Below, in pieces: positions 26,745 through 36,516 of a stretch of DNA of 64,000 nt. Source of the DNA: an uncultured Gammaproteobacteria bacterium (GTDB lineage: Bacteria; Pseudomonadota; Gammaproteobacteria; Pseudomonadales; Pseudohongiellaceae); the NCBI GenBank assembly GCA_913060975.1, contig CAJXVC010000010.1:90909-154908 (forward strand). Reading direction: 5' to 3'. Positions within the stretch are counted from its first letter, which is position 1; every line of letters starts with the position of its first letter. The notes under the pieces were generated by a model. That model was not told the DNA's origin, searched no databases, and saw nothing but the letters and a program-made list of their open reading frames with translations. The position numbers and the translations under genes are program-made.

Positions 26745-27569
26745 TTAGGAGCCCAATCCGCAGTAGCTGTTGTCGCCAGGCCACAGCTGCGCGCTACGGC
26801 CAGTAACCCGGTAAGCAACCAGTCCGACCCATTCACGAATCGCCGTGCGCAATTCACTCAGATTGTCCGCGAAAGCAAACTCAATTCGCCACAGGCGGCC
26901 GCGCTCACTGTAGTAGTCGACCGGATAAGGAGTCACCGGCCAATCCTGTGCGCAGAACACGCCCACTGACCTTGGCATGTGAAAGGCTGAAGTAATCAAT
27001 ATCCAGTTCTGGTCCGGAGTAGGGTTTACTAACGCCATGCTGTTCACCGCATTTTCAGCCGTATTACGTGACTCGCTCTCAAAAATAATGGCGCGATCTT
27101 CCAGTGCCAGCTGATTGAGCAGCGTCTGAGCTGAATCGGCCTCTTTGAAATCCTGCTGCAACACCGATCCATTGCCCCCGGTGAAGACCAATTGCGCACC
27201 AGGATAGAGGTTAGCCAGATAGACGAAATTCGTCATACGGTCGGCTCCAGCGCCCAATTGCACCTGATTCCAGGCCTGAGAGCGGGTCGGTGCGATAGCG
27301 CCCCCGAGCACGATAATGCCATCAGCCTCGGCTGGCAGGGCAGTATTGGCGCTAAAGCGATTTTCGAGCGGAGCGAGGAGCCATTCGCCTACCGGCAGAA
27401 AGCCAATAACCACGAGCAGAAGGACGCACAGCGACAACAGGCGTCGCCCCAGCTTGTTCCAGCCCACAACCAGCGCAAGCCAGGCAGCAATTCCAAGAAT
27501 GACTATGAGGCTGTCTGGGGAGATTAGCGCCCAAATAATTTTCGATGCGAGAAAAAATGCCGTGTCCAT
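26745..27569 (-). CDS. YdcF/ElyC-family DUF218 membrane protein
   Basis: 274 residues from ATG 27569. Two N-terminal hydrophobic segments (SLIVILGIAAWLALVVG and LLSLCVLLLVVIGFLPVG) precede the DUF218 domain: ADGIIVLGGAI, YPGAQLVFTGGNGS, SRNTAENAVNS and ILITSAFHMPRSVGVF. This is the ElyC arrangement; in E. coli ElyC influences the lipid-carrier pool for envelope polysaccharides. The gene is divergent from the Prx5-type peroxiredoxin gene and convergent with the AsmA-like gene. Confidence 0.88.
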   Translation of the reverse strand: MDTAFFLASKIIWALISPDSLIVILGIAAWLALVVGWNKLGRRLLSLCVLLLVVIGFLPVGEWLLAPLENRFSANTALPAEADGIIVLGGAIAPTRSQAWNQVQLGAGADRMTNFVYLANLYPGAQLVFTGGNGSVLQQDFKEADSAQTLLNQLALEDRAIIFESESRNTAENAVNSMALVNPTPDQNWILITSAFHMPRSVGVFCAQDWPVTPYPVDYYSERGRLWRIEFAFADNLSELRTAIREWVGLVAYRVTGRSAQLWPGDNSYCGLGS

Positions 27570-27726
27570 GGTTGCAACGCCTGCCCGAGGTACGGGACAT
27601 GCTAACGTAAATCGGCGGGCGGCACAGCGCCAAATTACGCTGATTTGGTGTTGGCAATGCTTAGAATGTCGCATTGAATTTGCTACTATCGCAAGACATT
27701 CCCCCGCAAGAGAAGGAGCTTCAAGA

Positions 27727-28206
27727 ATGACTATTCAGGTTGGCGACAAATTACCAGCTACAACGTTTAAGTTTATGGGCAAAGAAGGACCGGAGGATTT
27801 GAGCAGTGATGCCATCTTCAATGGCAAGAAAGTTGTCTTGTTTGCCGTGCCCGGTGCTTTCACTCCTGGCTGTTCGATAACGCATTTGCCGGGTTTTGTG
27901 GTGAAAGCTGATGAGATCAAAGCCAAGGGTGTCGACACTATCGCCTGCATGGCGGTCAATGATGCCTTTGTGATGGGGGCATGGGGTGAGGCGCAGAATG
28001 CTGAAGAAATTCTGATGCTGGCAGACGGTAATGCTGAGTTTACCAAACTGATTGGTCTGGAGATGGATGGTTCGGGTTTCGGTATGGGGACTCGCTCACA
28101 GCGCTTTGCCATCATCGTCGAAGACGGTGTTGTGAAATATCTGGGTATCGAAGCGCCTGGTGAAATCAAGGTCAGTTCGGCAGACGCAATCCTCGAACAG
28201 CTTTGA
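27727..28206 (+). CDS. Peroxiredoxin, Prx5 type
   Basis: 159 residues from ATG 27727, with AAGGAG at ideal spacing; the frame is open far upstream but only this start gives the family N-terminus TIQVGDKLPATTF. The peroxidatic Cys is in VPGAFTPGCSITHLPGF. MAVNDAFVMGAWGEAQ and the GMGTRSQRFAIIVEDG strand are typical of Prx5/AhpC-TSA glutaredoxin-type enzymes. It reduces peroxides in the cytoplasm. Immediately downstream lies a 12-base tandem repeat. Confidence 0.94.
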   Translation: MTIQVGDKLPATTFKFMGKEGPEDLSSDAIFNGKKVVLFAVPGAFTPGCSITHLPGFVVKADEIKAKGVDTIACMAVNDAFVMGAWGEAQNAEEILMLADGNAEFTKLIGLEMDGSGFGMGTRSQRFAIIVEDGVVKYLGIEAPGEIKVSSADAILEQL

Positions 28207-28213
28207 TGCCTCT

Positions 28214-28273
28214 GTTGAATCAGCAGTTGAATCAGTAGTTGAATCAGTAGTTGAATCAAAAGTTGAATCAGTT
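28214..28273 (+). repeat. 12-bp intergenic tandem repeat, five units
   Basis: Five units of GTTGAATCA(G/A)(T/C/A)(A/T) start eight bases after the peroxiredoxin stop. In the +1 frame relative to that gene the array is open and reads V-E-S-x repeatedly. No spacer structure is present, so it is not a CRISPR. Confidence 0.85.
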
Positions 28274-28315
28274 GTCTGTGCGGCTCGATTGCCGCAAACA
28301 ATCCAACTGAAAAGC

Positions 28316-28354
28316 GCAGTGTGAAACACCGGTGACGCCAATGTTTCGCACTGC
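28316..28354 (+). other. Long hairpin upstream of the dienelactone hydrolase gene
   Basis: 13-base inverted repeat GCAGTGTGAAACA / TGTTTCGCACTGC with one non-Watson-Crick pair and a 13-base loop. No T run follows. It may end the peroxiredoxin transcript or act in the leader of the next gene. Confidence 0.45.
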
Positions 28355-28413
28355 CTTACAGAATAATAAAAACCTTCACTGACTGGCAGATTGGCCAGTT
28401 CGATAAGGAGCGC

Positions 28414-29127
28414 ATGATGATAACCCGGACACTCGATTATCAGGATGGTGATACGGCGCTTGAGGCCTACATTGCCTATGCGGAAACTGACGCGCAGAAA
28501 CCGCTGGTGTTGGTCGCTCATGACTGGACCGGTCGACGTGAGTTTGCCTGTCGGGCCGCCGAGTATGTTGCCTCACTAGGCTACATCGGTTTCGCTCTCG
28601 ATATGTATGGCAAAGGTATTTTTGGTGCTGATGGTGACACTGAAGGCAATTCAGCGTTGATGGCACCTTATGCCACTGATCGCGCCTTGCTGCGCCAGCG
28701 CATCCGTGCGGCCTTGACCGCCGGGCGCAACATCGCTCAGGCTGACGCGACCAAAGTTGCCGCCATCGGTTATTGTTTTGGTGGCATGTGTGTTTTGGAG
28801 TTGGCGCGCGGCGGGGCGGATGTTGCGGGTGTCGCCTGTATTCACGGTATTCTGGCACCTGGCGAGATTGCCAATGAACAGCTAAAGGCCAAAGTGCTAT
28901 GCTTGCAGGGCTTTGATGATCCTATGGCCCCGCCGGAACAGATCCAGGCATTCCAGCAGGAAATGACCGATGCCAGTGCCGATTGGCAGGTTCATGTTTA
29001 CGGTGGTACACGGCATGCCTTCACCAATCCCGTTGCCAATGATGAAGAGTTAGGTACTGTCTTCAAGGAAGTTGCCAAAGACAGGGCTTATCGAACGTTG
29101 GAGAACTTCCTTCAGGAACTTTTCTAA
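28414..29127 (+). CDS. Dienelactone hydrolase family protein
   Basis: 237 residues. ATG 28414 or 28417, after AAGGAG. It is an alpha/beta hydrolase with a Cys nucleophile in GYCFGGMCVLEL, Asp in LQGFDDPMAPP, and His in GTRHAFTNP, the dienelactone hydrolase triad. The N-terminal part VLVAHDWTGRREFACRAAEYVASLGY is family-typical. It may hydrolyse lactones or esters in the cytoplasm. Aromatic-degradation genes are absent nearby, so a ring-cleavage role is not supported. Confidence 0.9.
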   Translation: MMITRTLDYQDGDTALEAYIAYAETDAQKPLVLVAHDWTGRREFACRAAEYVASLGYIGFALDMYGKGIFGADGDTEGNSALMAPYATDRALLRQRIRAALTAGRNIAQADATKVAAIGYCFGGMCVLELARGGADVAGVACIHGILAPGEIANEQLKAKVLCLQGFDDPMAPPEQIQAFQQEMTDASADWQVHVYGGTRHAFTNPVANDEELGTVFKEVAKDRAYRTLENFLQELF

Positions 29128-29161
29128 GTACCCCTAATACTAACAATAAATCTGGTCCCCT

Positions 29162-30859
29162 ATGCCTGAATCAAATCAATCGGCGATAGCCGAGCGCAGC
29201 GAAGTGCCCCTCTATAGTCGGATTGGTCTCTGGTTAGGGCCGCTTGTCTTTTTATTCATGCTGTTATTCGTGGATCTGGACCCTGGTAATCCACAAGTAA
29301 CCCGCATGGCGGCTGTGATTCTCTGGATGGCTATCTGGTGGATTACAGAAGCGATTCCGTTAGCCGCGACTGCCTTGCTACCGATTGTTCTGTTTCCCTT
29401 CCTCGGTATTATGCGCGGGCGTGAATTACCTGCTACCGGCAGTCTGAATCTCGACGAGAACAGCCTTGTCGAGGGCGCCTCGCTTGCTGAAATTGATATC
29501 ACGTTCGCCAATGTCGCGAATCAGTACATGGACTGGATCATTCTGCTGTTCATGGGGGGCTTCATTATTGCCGTGGCGGTCGAGAAGTGGAATCTGCACA
29601 AGCGCATCGCCCTGCATATTCTGCGCATTATTGGCGGCCAGCCCCATCGGCTCGTATTGGGGTTTATGGTGGCGACCGGTTTCTTGTCCATGTGGTTATC
29701 CAATACCGCCACTGCCATGATGATGATGCCGATGGGGCTATCACTCATCCTGCTCTATGAAGAGTTGAATAAGAAAAGACAGGCAGCGGGGGAGCCGGTG
29801 GACCCGCGGGCGGGAAACTTTGCCTTGAACCTGTTGCTAGGTATCGCGTACTCAGCTTCGATTGGCGGAGTTGCTACTCTGATTGGTACGCCACCCAATG
29901 GCATCATGATCACTCAGATGTCGCAATTATTCCCCGAAGCGCCAGCCATTACTTTTTCTACCTGGATGCTCTTTGCATTGCCGATGAGTATGACCTACAT
30001 GGTTATAGCCTGGCTGCTGCTCACGCGCTTCGTGTTCCCGTTGCCTGCCAGTACACCCTTTAGCGGCCGCGAATTCATCCGCACGGAGATTGCAAGTCTC
30101 GGCCCGATGGGACCAGAGGAAAAAAGAGTGGCTGGTGTGTTTGTATCAGTCGCCGTGCTCTGGATGACGCGCAAAGAAAGATTGTTTGGCCCCGAGGTCG
30201 ATATTTACGGCTGGAGCCATTACCTTGACCGCTTTCTGGAATCGATTGGAACCACGCCAGTGGGTTATATGATTGATGATGGCACCGTTTCAATCGGCAT
30301 GGCGTTAACGCTGTTTATGATTCCGGCAAGCAAAGCTGTTGGTGGGCGCCTACTGGATTGGGAAGATGCGCGCAAAGTGCCTTGGGGGATCTTGCTGCTA
30401 TTCGGTGGTGGCCTCGCAATCGCCAAAGGCTTTGGGACGTCCGGTTTATCCGACTATATCGCTGGCCAATTGCAGGTGCTAATGGGCGATGCCAACCCTT
30501 TGACCATCGTCATTAGCACTGTGGCTTTTATAACAGGGTTAACCGAGGTCGCTTCGAATACTGCAACCATTTCTTTGTCGCTGCCCATTATGGCGAGCCT
30601 GTCGCAAGTGATTGAAGTACATCCGTTGCTGCTTATCATTCCGACGACTCTGGCTGCATCATGTGCCTTTATGTTGCCCGTCTCGACCCCGCCCAACGCC
30701 ATTATTTATGGATCCGGGCGCGTACCTATAATGAAAATGGTGGTGGCTGGAATATGGCTCGACATCCTCTCGATCTTTTTGGTGACCGCGTTTGTCTATA
30801 CGCTGGGGCATCTGACATTTGGTGTTTTGGGAGATGTTCCGGCTTGGGCTTTACCTTAA
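29162..30859 (+). CDS. DASS-family anion:sodium symporter (SLC13/CitT-NadC type)
   Basis: 565 residues. Both substrate/sodium-binding Ser-Asn-Thr motifs are present, one in each inverted half: WLSNTATAMMMMP and EVASNTATISLSLP. The partner loops are IGTPPNGIMI and VSTPPNAIIYGSGR. WITEAIPLAATALLPIVLFPFLG is the standard first signature. Members import di- and tricarboxylates or sulfate across the inner membrane with sodium. The cytoplasmic loop of about 60 residues between the halves is longer than in compact members. The gene is 34 bases after the hydrolase and could be cotranscribed. Confidence 0.93.
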   Translation: MPESNQSAIAERSEVPLYSRIGLWLGPLVFLFMLLFVDLDPGNPQVTRMAAVILWMAIWWITEAIPLAATALLPIVLFPFLGIMRGRELPATGSLNLDENSLVEGASLAEIDITFANVANQYMDWIILLFMGGFIIAVAVEKWNLHKRIALHILRIIGGQPHRLVLGFMVATGFLSMWLSNTATAMMMMPMGLSLILLYEELNKKRQAAGEPVDPRAGNFALNLLLGIAYSASIGGVATLIGTPPNGIMITQMSQLFPEAPAITFSTWMLFALPMSMTYMVIAWLLLTRFVFPLPASTPFSGREFIRTEIASLGPMGPEEKRVAGVFVSVAVLWMTRKERLFGPEVDIYGWSHYLDRFLESIGTTPVGYMIDDGTVSIGMALTLFMIPASKAVGGRLLDWEDARKVPWGILLLFGGGLAIAKGFGTSGLSDYIAGQLQVLMGDANPLTIVISTVAFITGLTEVASNTATISLSLPIMASLSQVIEVHPLLLIIPTTLAASCAFMLPVSTPPNAIIYGSGRVPIMKMVVAGIWLDILSIFLVTAFVYTLGHLTFGVLGDVPAWALP

Positions 30860-31043
30860 TATTCAGTCAATTACATGATATTAATTCAGTCCCGGTATTC
30901 AGCGGCTGTAGGCTTTGTGCTAATGTCGGTTAATAAGCATATAAGGTACCAGTGTACCGCCTTGCCATCCGGGTGTTGTTTGTCACGATAGTTCAAGTAA
31001 GCTTTTCCTAACAGAAGATATACGTATCGACTAGCGAGCCAGA

Positions 31044-31700
31044 ATGGGCGACCAGTTTTTCGACAAAAAGCAGTCTTTGCAATCTTGCCCCGCAGGTGAT
31101 GATGCATGTCCGCATTTTGATGAGGTTCAGCGCTTGCGCGAAGAGGTAAAACAGCTATCCGCTCTGGTCAGAACCGATGAGTTAACTGGCCTGTTCAACT
31201 TTCGTTACTTCACGCAAGCATTGGGTCTGGAAATGGAGCGTGCGCGCCGATCCGGGCAATCTACTTGCCTGATCATGTGCGATCTCGATCATTTCAAAGA
31301 GATCAATGATGTCCACGGCCACGAAGTGGGTAACGAAGTGTTGCGTCATGTTGCGGGGCTGATCCGCAAAGCCATTCGTCGCCTCGATATTCCCTGCCGC
31401 TATGGCGGTGAAGAGTTTGCCCTGGTATTGCCTGATACTACTTTGGGCCAAGGTGTGCGCTTTGCCAATCGACTACGCCTCATTATCGAGAACTCACCAT
31501 TCACTTCACGGGATCTGGAATTATCTATTGAAGCCAGTTTCGGTGTCGATGTTTATCAGCGTGGTCAGCAACTGACCGAGAAAGAATTCGTAGAGCAAGT
31601 TGATGGTTACTTGTATCTCGCCAAACAGAGTGGTCGCAATCGCGTCTGTCATGCTGAATTCGATACTGGCACCGACGCTCCAAATCCTAAGCAGTTATAG
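31044..31700 (+). CDS. Diguanylate cyclase (GGDEF domain)
   Basis: 218 residues. A short N-terminal part (about 50 residues) contains three Cys, including SCPAGDDACPHF, and a coiled-coil lead-in (DEVQRLREEVKQLSALVRTDELTGLFN). The catalytic loop is RYGGEEFALVLP, an active GG(D/E)EF form, and RRLD five residues upstream is a complete I-site for product inhibition. It makes cyclic di-GMP in the cytoplasm. The Cys/His-containing N-terminus could bind metal or sense redox state, which is inference. No EAL domain or membrane segment. The ribosome-binding site is weak. Confidence 0.92.
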   Translation: MGDQFFDKKQSLQSCPAGDDACPHFDEVQRLREEVKQLSALVRTDELTGLFNFRYFTQALGLEMERARRSGQSTCLIMCDLDHFKEINDVHGHEVGNEVLRHVAGLIRKAIRRLDIPCRYGGEEFALVLPDTTLGQGVRFANRLRLIIENSPFTSRDLELSIEASFGVDVYQRGQQLTEKEFVEQVDGYLYLAKQSGRNRVCHAEFDTGTDAPNPKQL

Positions 31701-31739
31701 TCGCCGGGTTTTTGGTGAAGCCAGTTTTCGAAAAGTGAT

Positions 31740-32387
31740 TCAGGCGCGAAGCGCACTAAGTTCAGTGGCAAGATGGAAGAGTATTGCCGCGGTTGCCCCC
31801 CAGATCCTGTAGTCTTCAAAATGTAATTCCAATGTCGTTCGTGATGCGTTTTCGTATTGAAATTGCGAACTCTTGTATTGCCGCGGGTCGAGTAGAACTG
31901 GCAGTGGGACGTGAAAAATATCCGCCACTTCAATTGGGCAGGGCGCCAGCTCGATGTCATCAGCTACCAGACCCACAACCGGTGTAATCATGAACCCAGA
32001 TGGCAGAGCCATGTCTCCCAGCTTGCCTATCACTTCGACTTGGTGGGGAGCGATACCGATTTCCTCATCTGTTTCTCTGAGCGCAGTGGCGACCAGGTCT
32101 TCATCCTGGGGTTCATAGGAACCGCCCGGAAAGCTGATCTGCCCGGCATGACTGCGCAGATTTTCAGATCTGACTGTGAGTATGACCTGACTGGTACTGT
32201 TCTTGCGCTGCGTGATAGGTATCAAAACAGCGGCGGCGCGCAGTTTGCTATTCTGCTTGCTGAGCAACTCGTTAACTGAGCGATCAGGATGGGGGATAGG
32301 TGTCAAAGGAGCGGGTTTGGGAGTGCGGAAATAGGCAAGCAGGTCTGCCAGATCACTGGCTTGAATGGCTGGCTTGTCGCTGCTCAT
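31740..32387 (-). CDS. nudL: Nudix hydrolase, CoA pyrophosphatase (NudL) type
   Basis: 215 residues. The CoA-specific signature LRSHAGQISFPGG precedes the Nudix box GGSYEPQDEDLVATALRETDEEIG, with the metal-binding R-E-x-x-E-E. It cleaves CoA and its derivatives to 4'-phosphopantetheine and 3',5'-ADP. An N-terminal helical extension of about 45 residues is usual in NudL. Divergent from the nitronate monooxygenase gene across 266 bases in which I see no distinct element. Confidence 0.92.
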   Translation of the reverse strand: MSSDKPAIQASDLADLLAYFRTPKPAPLTPIPHPDRSVNELLSKQNSKLRAAAVLIPITQRKNSTSQVILTVRSENLRSHAGQISFPGGSYEPQDEDLVATALRETDEEIGIAPHQVEVIGKLGDMALPSGFMITPVVGLVADDIELAPCPIEVADIFHVPLPVLLDPRQYKSSQFQYENASRTTLELHFEDYRIWGATAAILFHLATELSALRA

Positions 32388-32581
32388 TGGTTGCGCCCGG
32401 TTGCTTTTAGATTAACGAGGAATACCAGATTCGGTCTGGCATTGTCACTTCACTATAGCCGTTCAGTTCGTACTTGTCAGCTAGACTTCCTGTACTTCCA
32501 GACCACTCGCCAGCTGCCTGTTACCGGGTCCGCAGTGTTTTGATCCCCTTGCCCAGACCACGTACACTAGCCAAAGCCTGA

Positions 32582-33631
<1,050 letters not shown>

Positions 33632-33714
33632 AGCGCTGAGGCTCGGTACCGGGGCAAACGCGTGACTATCATGGTAATAACTTCAAACTAGCAGCGAACT
33701 AGAATGGGCATAGT

Positions 33715-34491
33715 ATGGAAATAAAAGACAAAGTAGCCGTTGTTACTGGAGCAGCAAGCGGTATTGGTCGGGCGCTCTGTCAGCGTTTCGCTAAAGAGGG
33801 CGCGCGCGCCATTGTTGCCGCAGATATCAATGAAGCCGGTGTGGCGGAAACTCTGGCAATGATCAAAGCCGATACTGATACCCTTGGCTTGGTCTGCGAT
33901 GTTGCCAGCGAAACCTCAGTAGCTGCATTGGTCACGCAAACTCTGGACAAGTTCGACCACATAGATTTGTTCTGCGCCAATGCAGGAATTTTCACACCCG
34001 GTGATGAGCAGGTGCCAGATGCAGATTGGCAAAAGATCTGGGATATCAATGTAATGGGGCATATTTATGCAGCGCGGGCCGTGCTGCCATCCATGTTAGC
34101 GCGTGGCGAGGGCTATTTGCTCAATACCGCCTCGGCCGCCGGTTTGCTCAGTCAGATTGGCTCAGCGCCCTATGCGGTGACCAAACATGCGGCCATTGGC
34201 TTTGCCGAGTGGTTATCAATTACCTATGGCGCCAAGGGTATTAAAGTGAGTGTACTATGCCCGCAGGCAGTACGTACTGCCATGACGGCCGGGGGCACAG
34301 GTGCAGCAGGCGTTGATGGCATGCTGGAGCCCGAGCAGTTGGCAGACACAGTTATTGCCACTTTGGCCGAGGAGAAATTTCTTATCTTGCCCCACCCGGA
34401 AGTGTTGACGTACATGCGGCGTAAAACCGATGACTACGATCGCTGGTTGGGAGGTATGCGTCGCTTGCAGGATCGCTTTACTGACAACTAA
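33715..34491 (+). CDS. Short-chain dehydrogenase/reductase
   Basis: 258 residues of classical SDR type. The cofactor loop [12 protein letters not shown] is followed by ADINEAG (acidic residue after strand 2, favouring NAD). CANAGIF, the catalytic Ser in [11 protein letters not shown], and Tyr/Lys in [12 protein letters not shown] complete the active site. [11 protein letters not shown] is the substrate-loop signature. Substrate unknown. The 46-base gap to the next gene holds a strong hairpin. Confidence 0.93.
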   Translation: MEIKDKVAVVTGAASGIGRALCQRFAKEGARAIVAADINEAGVAETLAMIKADTDTLGLVCDVASETSVAALVTQTLDKFDHIDLFCANAGIFTPGDEQVPDADWQKIWDINVMGHIYAARAVLPSMLARGEGYLLNTASAAGLLSQIGSAPYAVTKHAAIGFAEWLSITYGAKGIKVSVLCPQAVRTAMTAGGTGAAGVDGMLEPEQLADTVIATLAEEKFLILPHPEVLTYMRRKTDDYDRWLGGMRRLQDRFTDN

Positions 34492-34501
34492 CTATCGCAG
34501 T

Positions 34502-34521
34502 GGCCGGGCACAAGCCCGGCC
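34502..34521 (+). other. Intercistronic GC hairpin
   Basis: Perfect 8-bp stem GGCCGGGC / GCCCGGCC with a 4-base loop, 10 bases after the SDR stop and directly before the ribosome-binding site of the next gene. It lacks a T run and could stabilise or separate the two messages. Confidence 0.5.
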
Positions 34522-34537
34522 TTGCCAGGAGTCAATT

Positions 34538-35227
34538 ATGCGCAATCTGATTGCACCAGTATTCATAGTGTTTTGCTTGCTCTTGCCTGCCTCCGGACAA
34601 AGTCAGGAGCGTATTGAACTTGGCGACGGTAGCGAGTTAACCGTTTTCCTGGTGCGGCCATCCGAGACAACACAGTCGCCAGCACCCTTGGTGATATTGA
34701 TGGGCGGCGGGTCAGGCAATGCCTCAATTTCCCGCGATACTTCCATTTGGCTGGGTGGCGGGTTTGCCAGCCGTGGCTGGATGGTCGCGGTGCCCGTATC
34801 TCCCAACAATCGCGCCTTCCGTGGCAGTAGCAATAATGACAAGGTGCGGCAATTAGCTGATGTGCTCACTGCAAGAGCTGATATTGCTGATGGCAAAGTC
34901 TTGCTTGCCGGTATTTCCAATGGCGGAATCTCGGCTCTGGAAATTGCTCGCCGGGACCCATCGCGCTATCTTGGTGTTGCGGCTGTTCCGGCCGTAACCA
35001 GTTCGGTGAGCGACAATGAGCCGCTGGCCGGGTTTCCGGTGTATCTGCGTATTGGGGGAGAGGACGAACTGGGTTGGGCTGAGCGCTATGAAGAGACCGT
35101 CACCACACTGGAAAGTGCCGGGGTCGAGCTGGATGCTGAACTTTTCGATGGGCAGCGTCACATGTTTCGTATGGACTGGTACAGTCTCGAACCATGGCTG
35201 GAAAAGATCACAGCGAGTGACCAATAA
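34538..35227 (+). CDS. Exported alpha/beta hydrolase
   Basis: 229 residues from ATG 34538, after CAGGAG; this start gives a signal peptide (MRNLIAPVFIVFCLLLPASGQS). LVILMGGGSGNASISRD resembles an oxyanion region, the nucleophile elbow is LAGISNGGISALEIA, and the catalytic His is in FDGQRHMFRMDW, with Asp in GEDELGW as a possible acid. This is a dienelactone-hydrolase-like or esterase-like fold in the periplasm. Specificity unknown. A DUF6265 protein gene follows 50 bases on. Confidence 0.82.
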   Translation: MRNLIAPVFIVFCLLLPASGQSQERIELGDGSELTVFLVRPSETTQSPAPLVILMGGGSGNASISRDTSIWLGGGFASRGWMVAVPVSPNNRAFRGSSNNDKVRQLADVLTARADIADGKVLLAGISNGGISALEIARRDPSRYLGVAAVPAVTSSVSDNEPLAGFPVYLRIGGEDELGWAERYEETVTTLESAGVELDAELFDGQRHMFRMDWYSLEPWLEKITASDQ

Positions 35228-35277
35228 TCTACAATCAATAGTTAAAAAAGCAATCAATCAAAAACTAGGAGTTATCA

Positions 35278-35778
35278 ATGCAACAGTCGAAAGTTAAATC
35301 AGTAGGTCTCGGAATTATCCTGTTATTGGGCGCCAGCCTTGGTCATGCTCAACCTGCAGCCAGTATCGATCAGTTGCAATGGATGACCGGGAATTGGGCC
35401 GGTATGTTAGGTCCTAATCAACTGGAAGAGAATTGGATTGGCGTCGAAGGTAGCTCTATAGCTGCTATGGTGCGCATGACTGGCAGCGATAGCACCAGTA
35501 TGTTTGAGATGATCACTATCGAGGAAAGTGATGGCTCGCTAGTGCTGCATATTCAGCAGTTCAACCCGGGTTTCGAAGCGCGCACTGAAGCGCCGCAAGA
35601 AATGATTCTGGAAGAAATTGGCGAAAACAGCGTGCGCTTCACTGCCGTTTCAGAAGGCGGCATGGCGAAGCTGGGTTACAGTCATCCCGACGCAGACACT
35701 TTCATTATTCATGTAGGTCAGCCGGATGGCAGTGAAATAGAAATACCGCTGCAAGCAAGAAGCATCTGGGAGCAGTAA
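35278..35778 (+). CDS. Exported DUF6265 family protein
   Basis: 166 residues with a signal peptide (VGLGIILLLGASLGHAQ). QLQWMTGNWAGMLGPNQLEENW and SIAAMVRMTG match the DUF6265 lipocalin-like fold (conserved W-M-x-G-x-W and E-x-W). AGGAG precedes the ATG. The family's function is unknown; related barrels bind small hydrophobic ligands. It is tail to tail with the DUF2334 gene. Confidence 0.85.
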   Translation: MQQSKVKSVGLGIILLLGASLGHAQPAASIDQLQWMTGNWAGMLGPNQLEENWIGVEGSSIAAMVRMTGSDSTSMFEMITIEESDGSLVLHIQQFNPGFEARTEAPQEMILEEIGENSVRFTAVSEGGMAKLGYSHPDADTFIIHVGQPDGSEIEIPLQARSIWEQ

Positions 35779-35796
35779 ACAAGCAGGGCTAGTCAT

Positions 35797-36516
35797 TCAG
35801 GCAGCCGCACATTTCTCATAACCGACAAACGCCTGGCAGTGATCCAATTGCTGCCAGAGCTGTCGGCTAAGCCGCAATTCATTGTCATAGGGATGAATGC
35901 CAATTCGCAGTGGCTTGCCACTAACGATTGCCCGCTTTTCATTCCAGCTATTCCATGGTTTCAGGTTCCAAGCGCGCCAACTATTGTCGGCTTCATAGCC
36001 GGTCAATGGCAGTCGAAGCAAGCTTTGGTCCTGTAACCTGATCACACCGCGCAATACTTCGATCATCGTAAAAGGCAGATCGGCAAGCAGTGGTGAGCGG
36101 ATATTACCCAACGCCCAGGCCGGGGGCACATACAAAGCCGGTGCGCCGAGATCATGCTCAACAAACCAGCCATGACAACGCCGAATGAGAGCCAGCAAGT
36201 TGCCTTCTTGCTGGCTGAGGTGCTCGGCCGCGCGCCGTGACAAGATCAGGCTATGCAACTTGTGATACAGCGTGTGGATATGAGTGGCTTCGTGAGTCCA
36301 GCCGTGGCCGGCCAGTTGGCAGCCCGCTGCCTGCCAGGCGCGCAAGGTGACCAAATCTCTGGTGGACCATTCCCGGCCAGGTACCACTAGCAAAGTGATG
36401 GGACCCAAGTCGCGCTTCAACAAGGGCTCTATCAATGATGTGCAATGCCCCAGTGTTTCTGGCATTACATCGTGAATAGATACCAGCGCCGTCAGGCTTT
36501 TCTGCTCAGTGTGCAC
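35797..36516 (-). CDS. Polysaccharide-deacetylase-like protein (DUF2334 type)
   Basis: 239 residues. It shows a metal-site layout typical of NodB-like carbohydrate deacetylases: VSIHDVMPE (His-Asp), QLAGHGWTHEATHI (His-x-x-x-His) and RIGIHPYDN near the C-terminus. No signal peptide. The start overlaps the preceding glycosyltransferase gene by 11 bases, so translation is coupled. It is the third gene of a sulfotransferase / glycosyltransferase / deacetylase operon and probably removes acetyl groups from the sugar intermediate built there (inference). Confidence 0.8.
   Translation of the reverse strand: MHTEQKSLTALVSIHDVMPETLGHCTSLIEPLLKRDLGPITLLVVPGREWSTRDLVTLRAWQAAGCQLAGHGWTHEATHIHTLYHKLHSLILSRRAAEHLSQQEGNLLALIRRCHGWFVEHDLGAPALYVPPAWALGNIRSPLLADLPFTMIEVLRGVIRLQDQSLLRLPLTGYEADNSWRAWNLKPWNSWNEKRAIVSGKPLRIGIHPYDNELRLSRQLWQQLDHCQAFVGYEKCAAA

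Noticed and set aside
28214..28273. Possible CRISPR-like array
   Set aside because: Units are 12 bases and contiguous, with no spacers; it is a simple tandem repeat.
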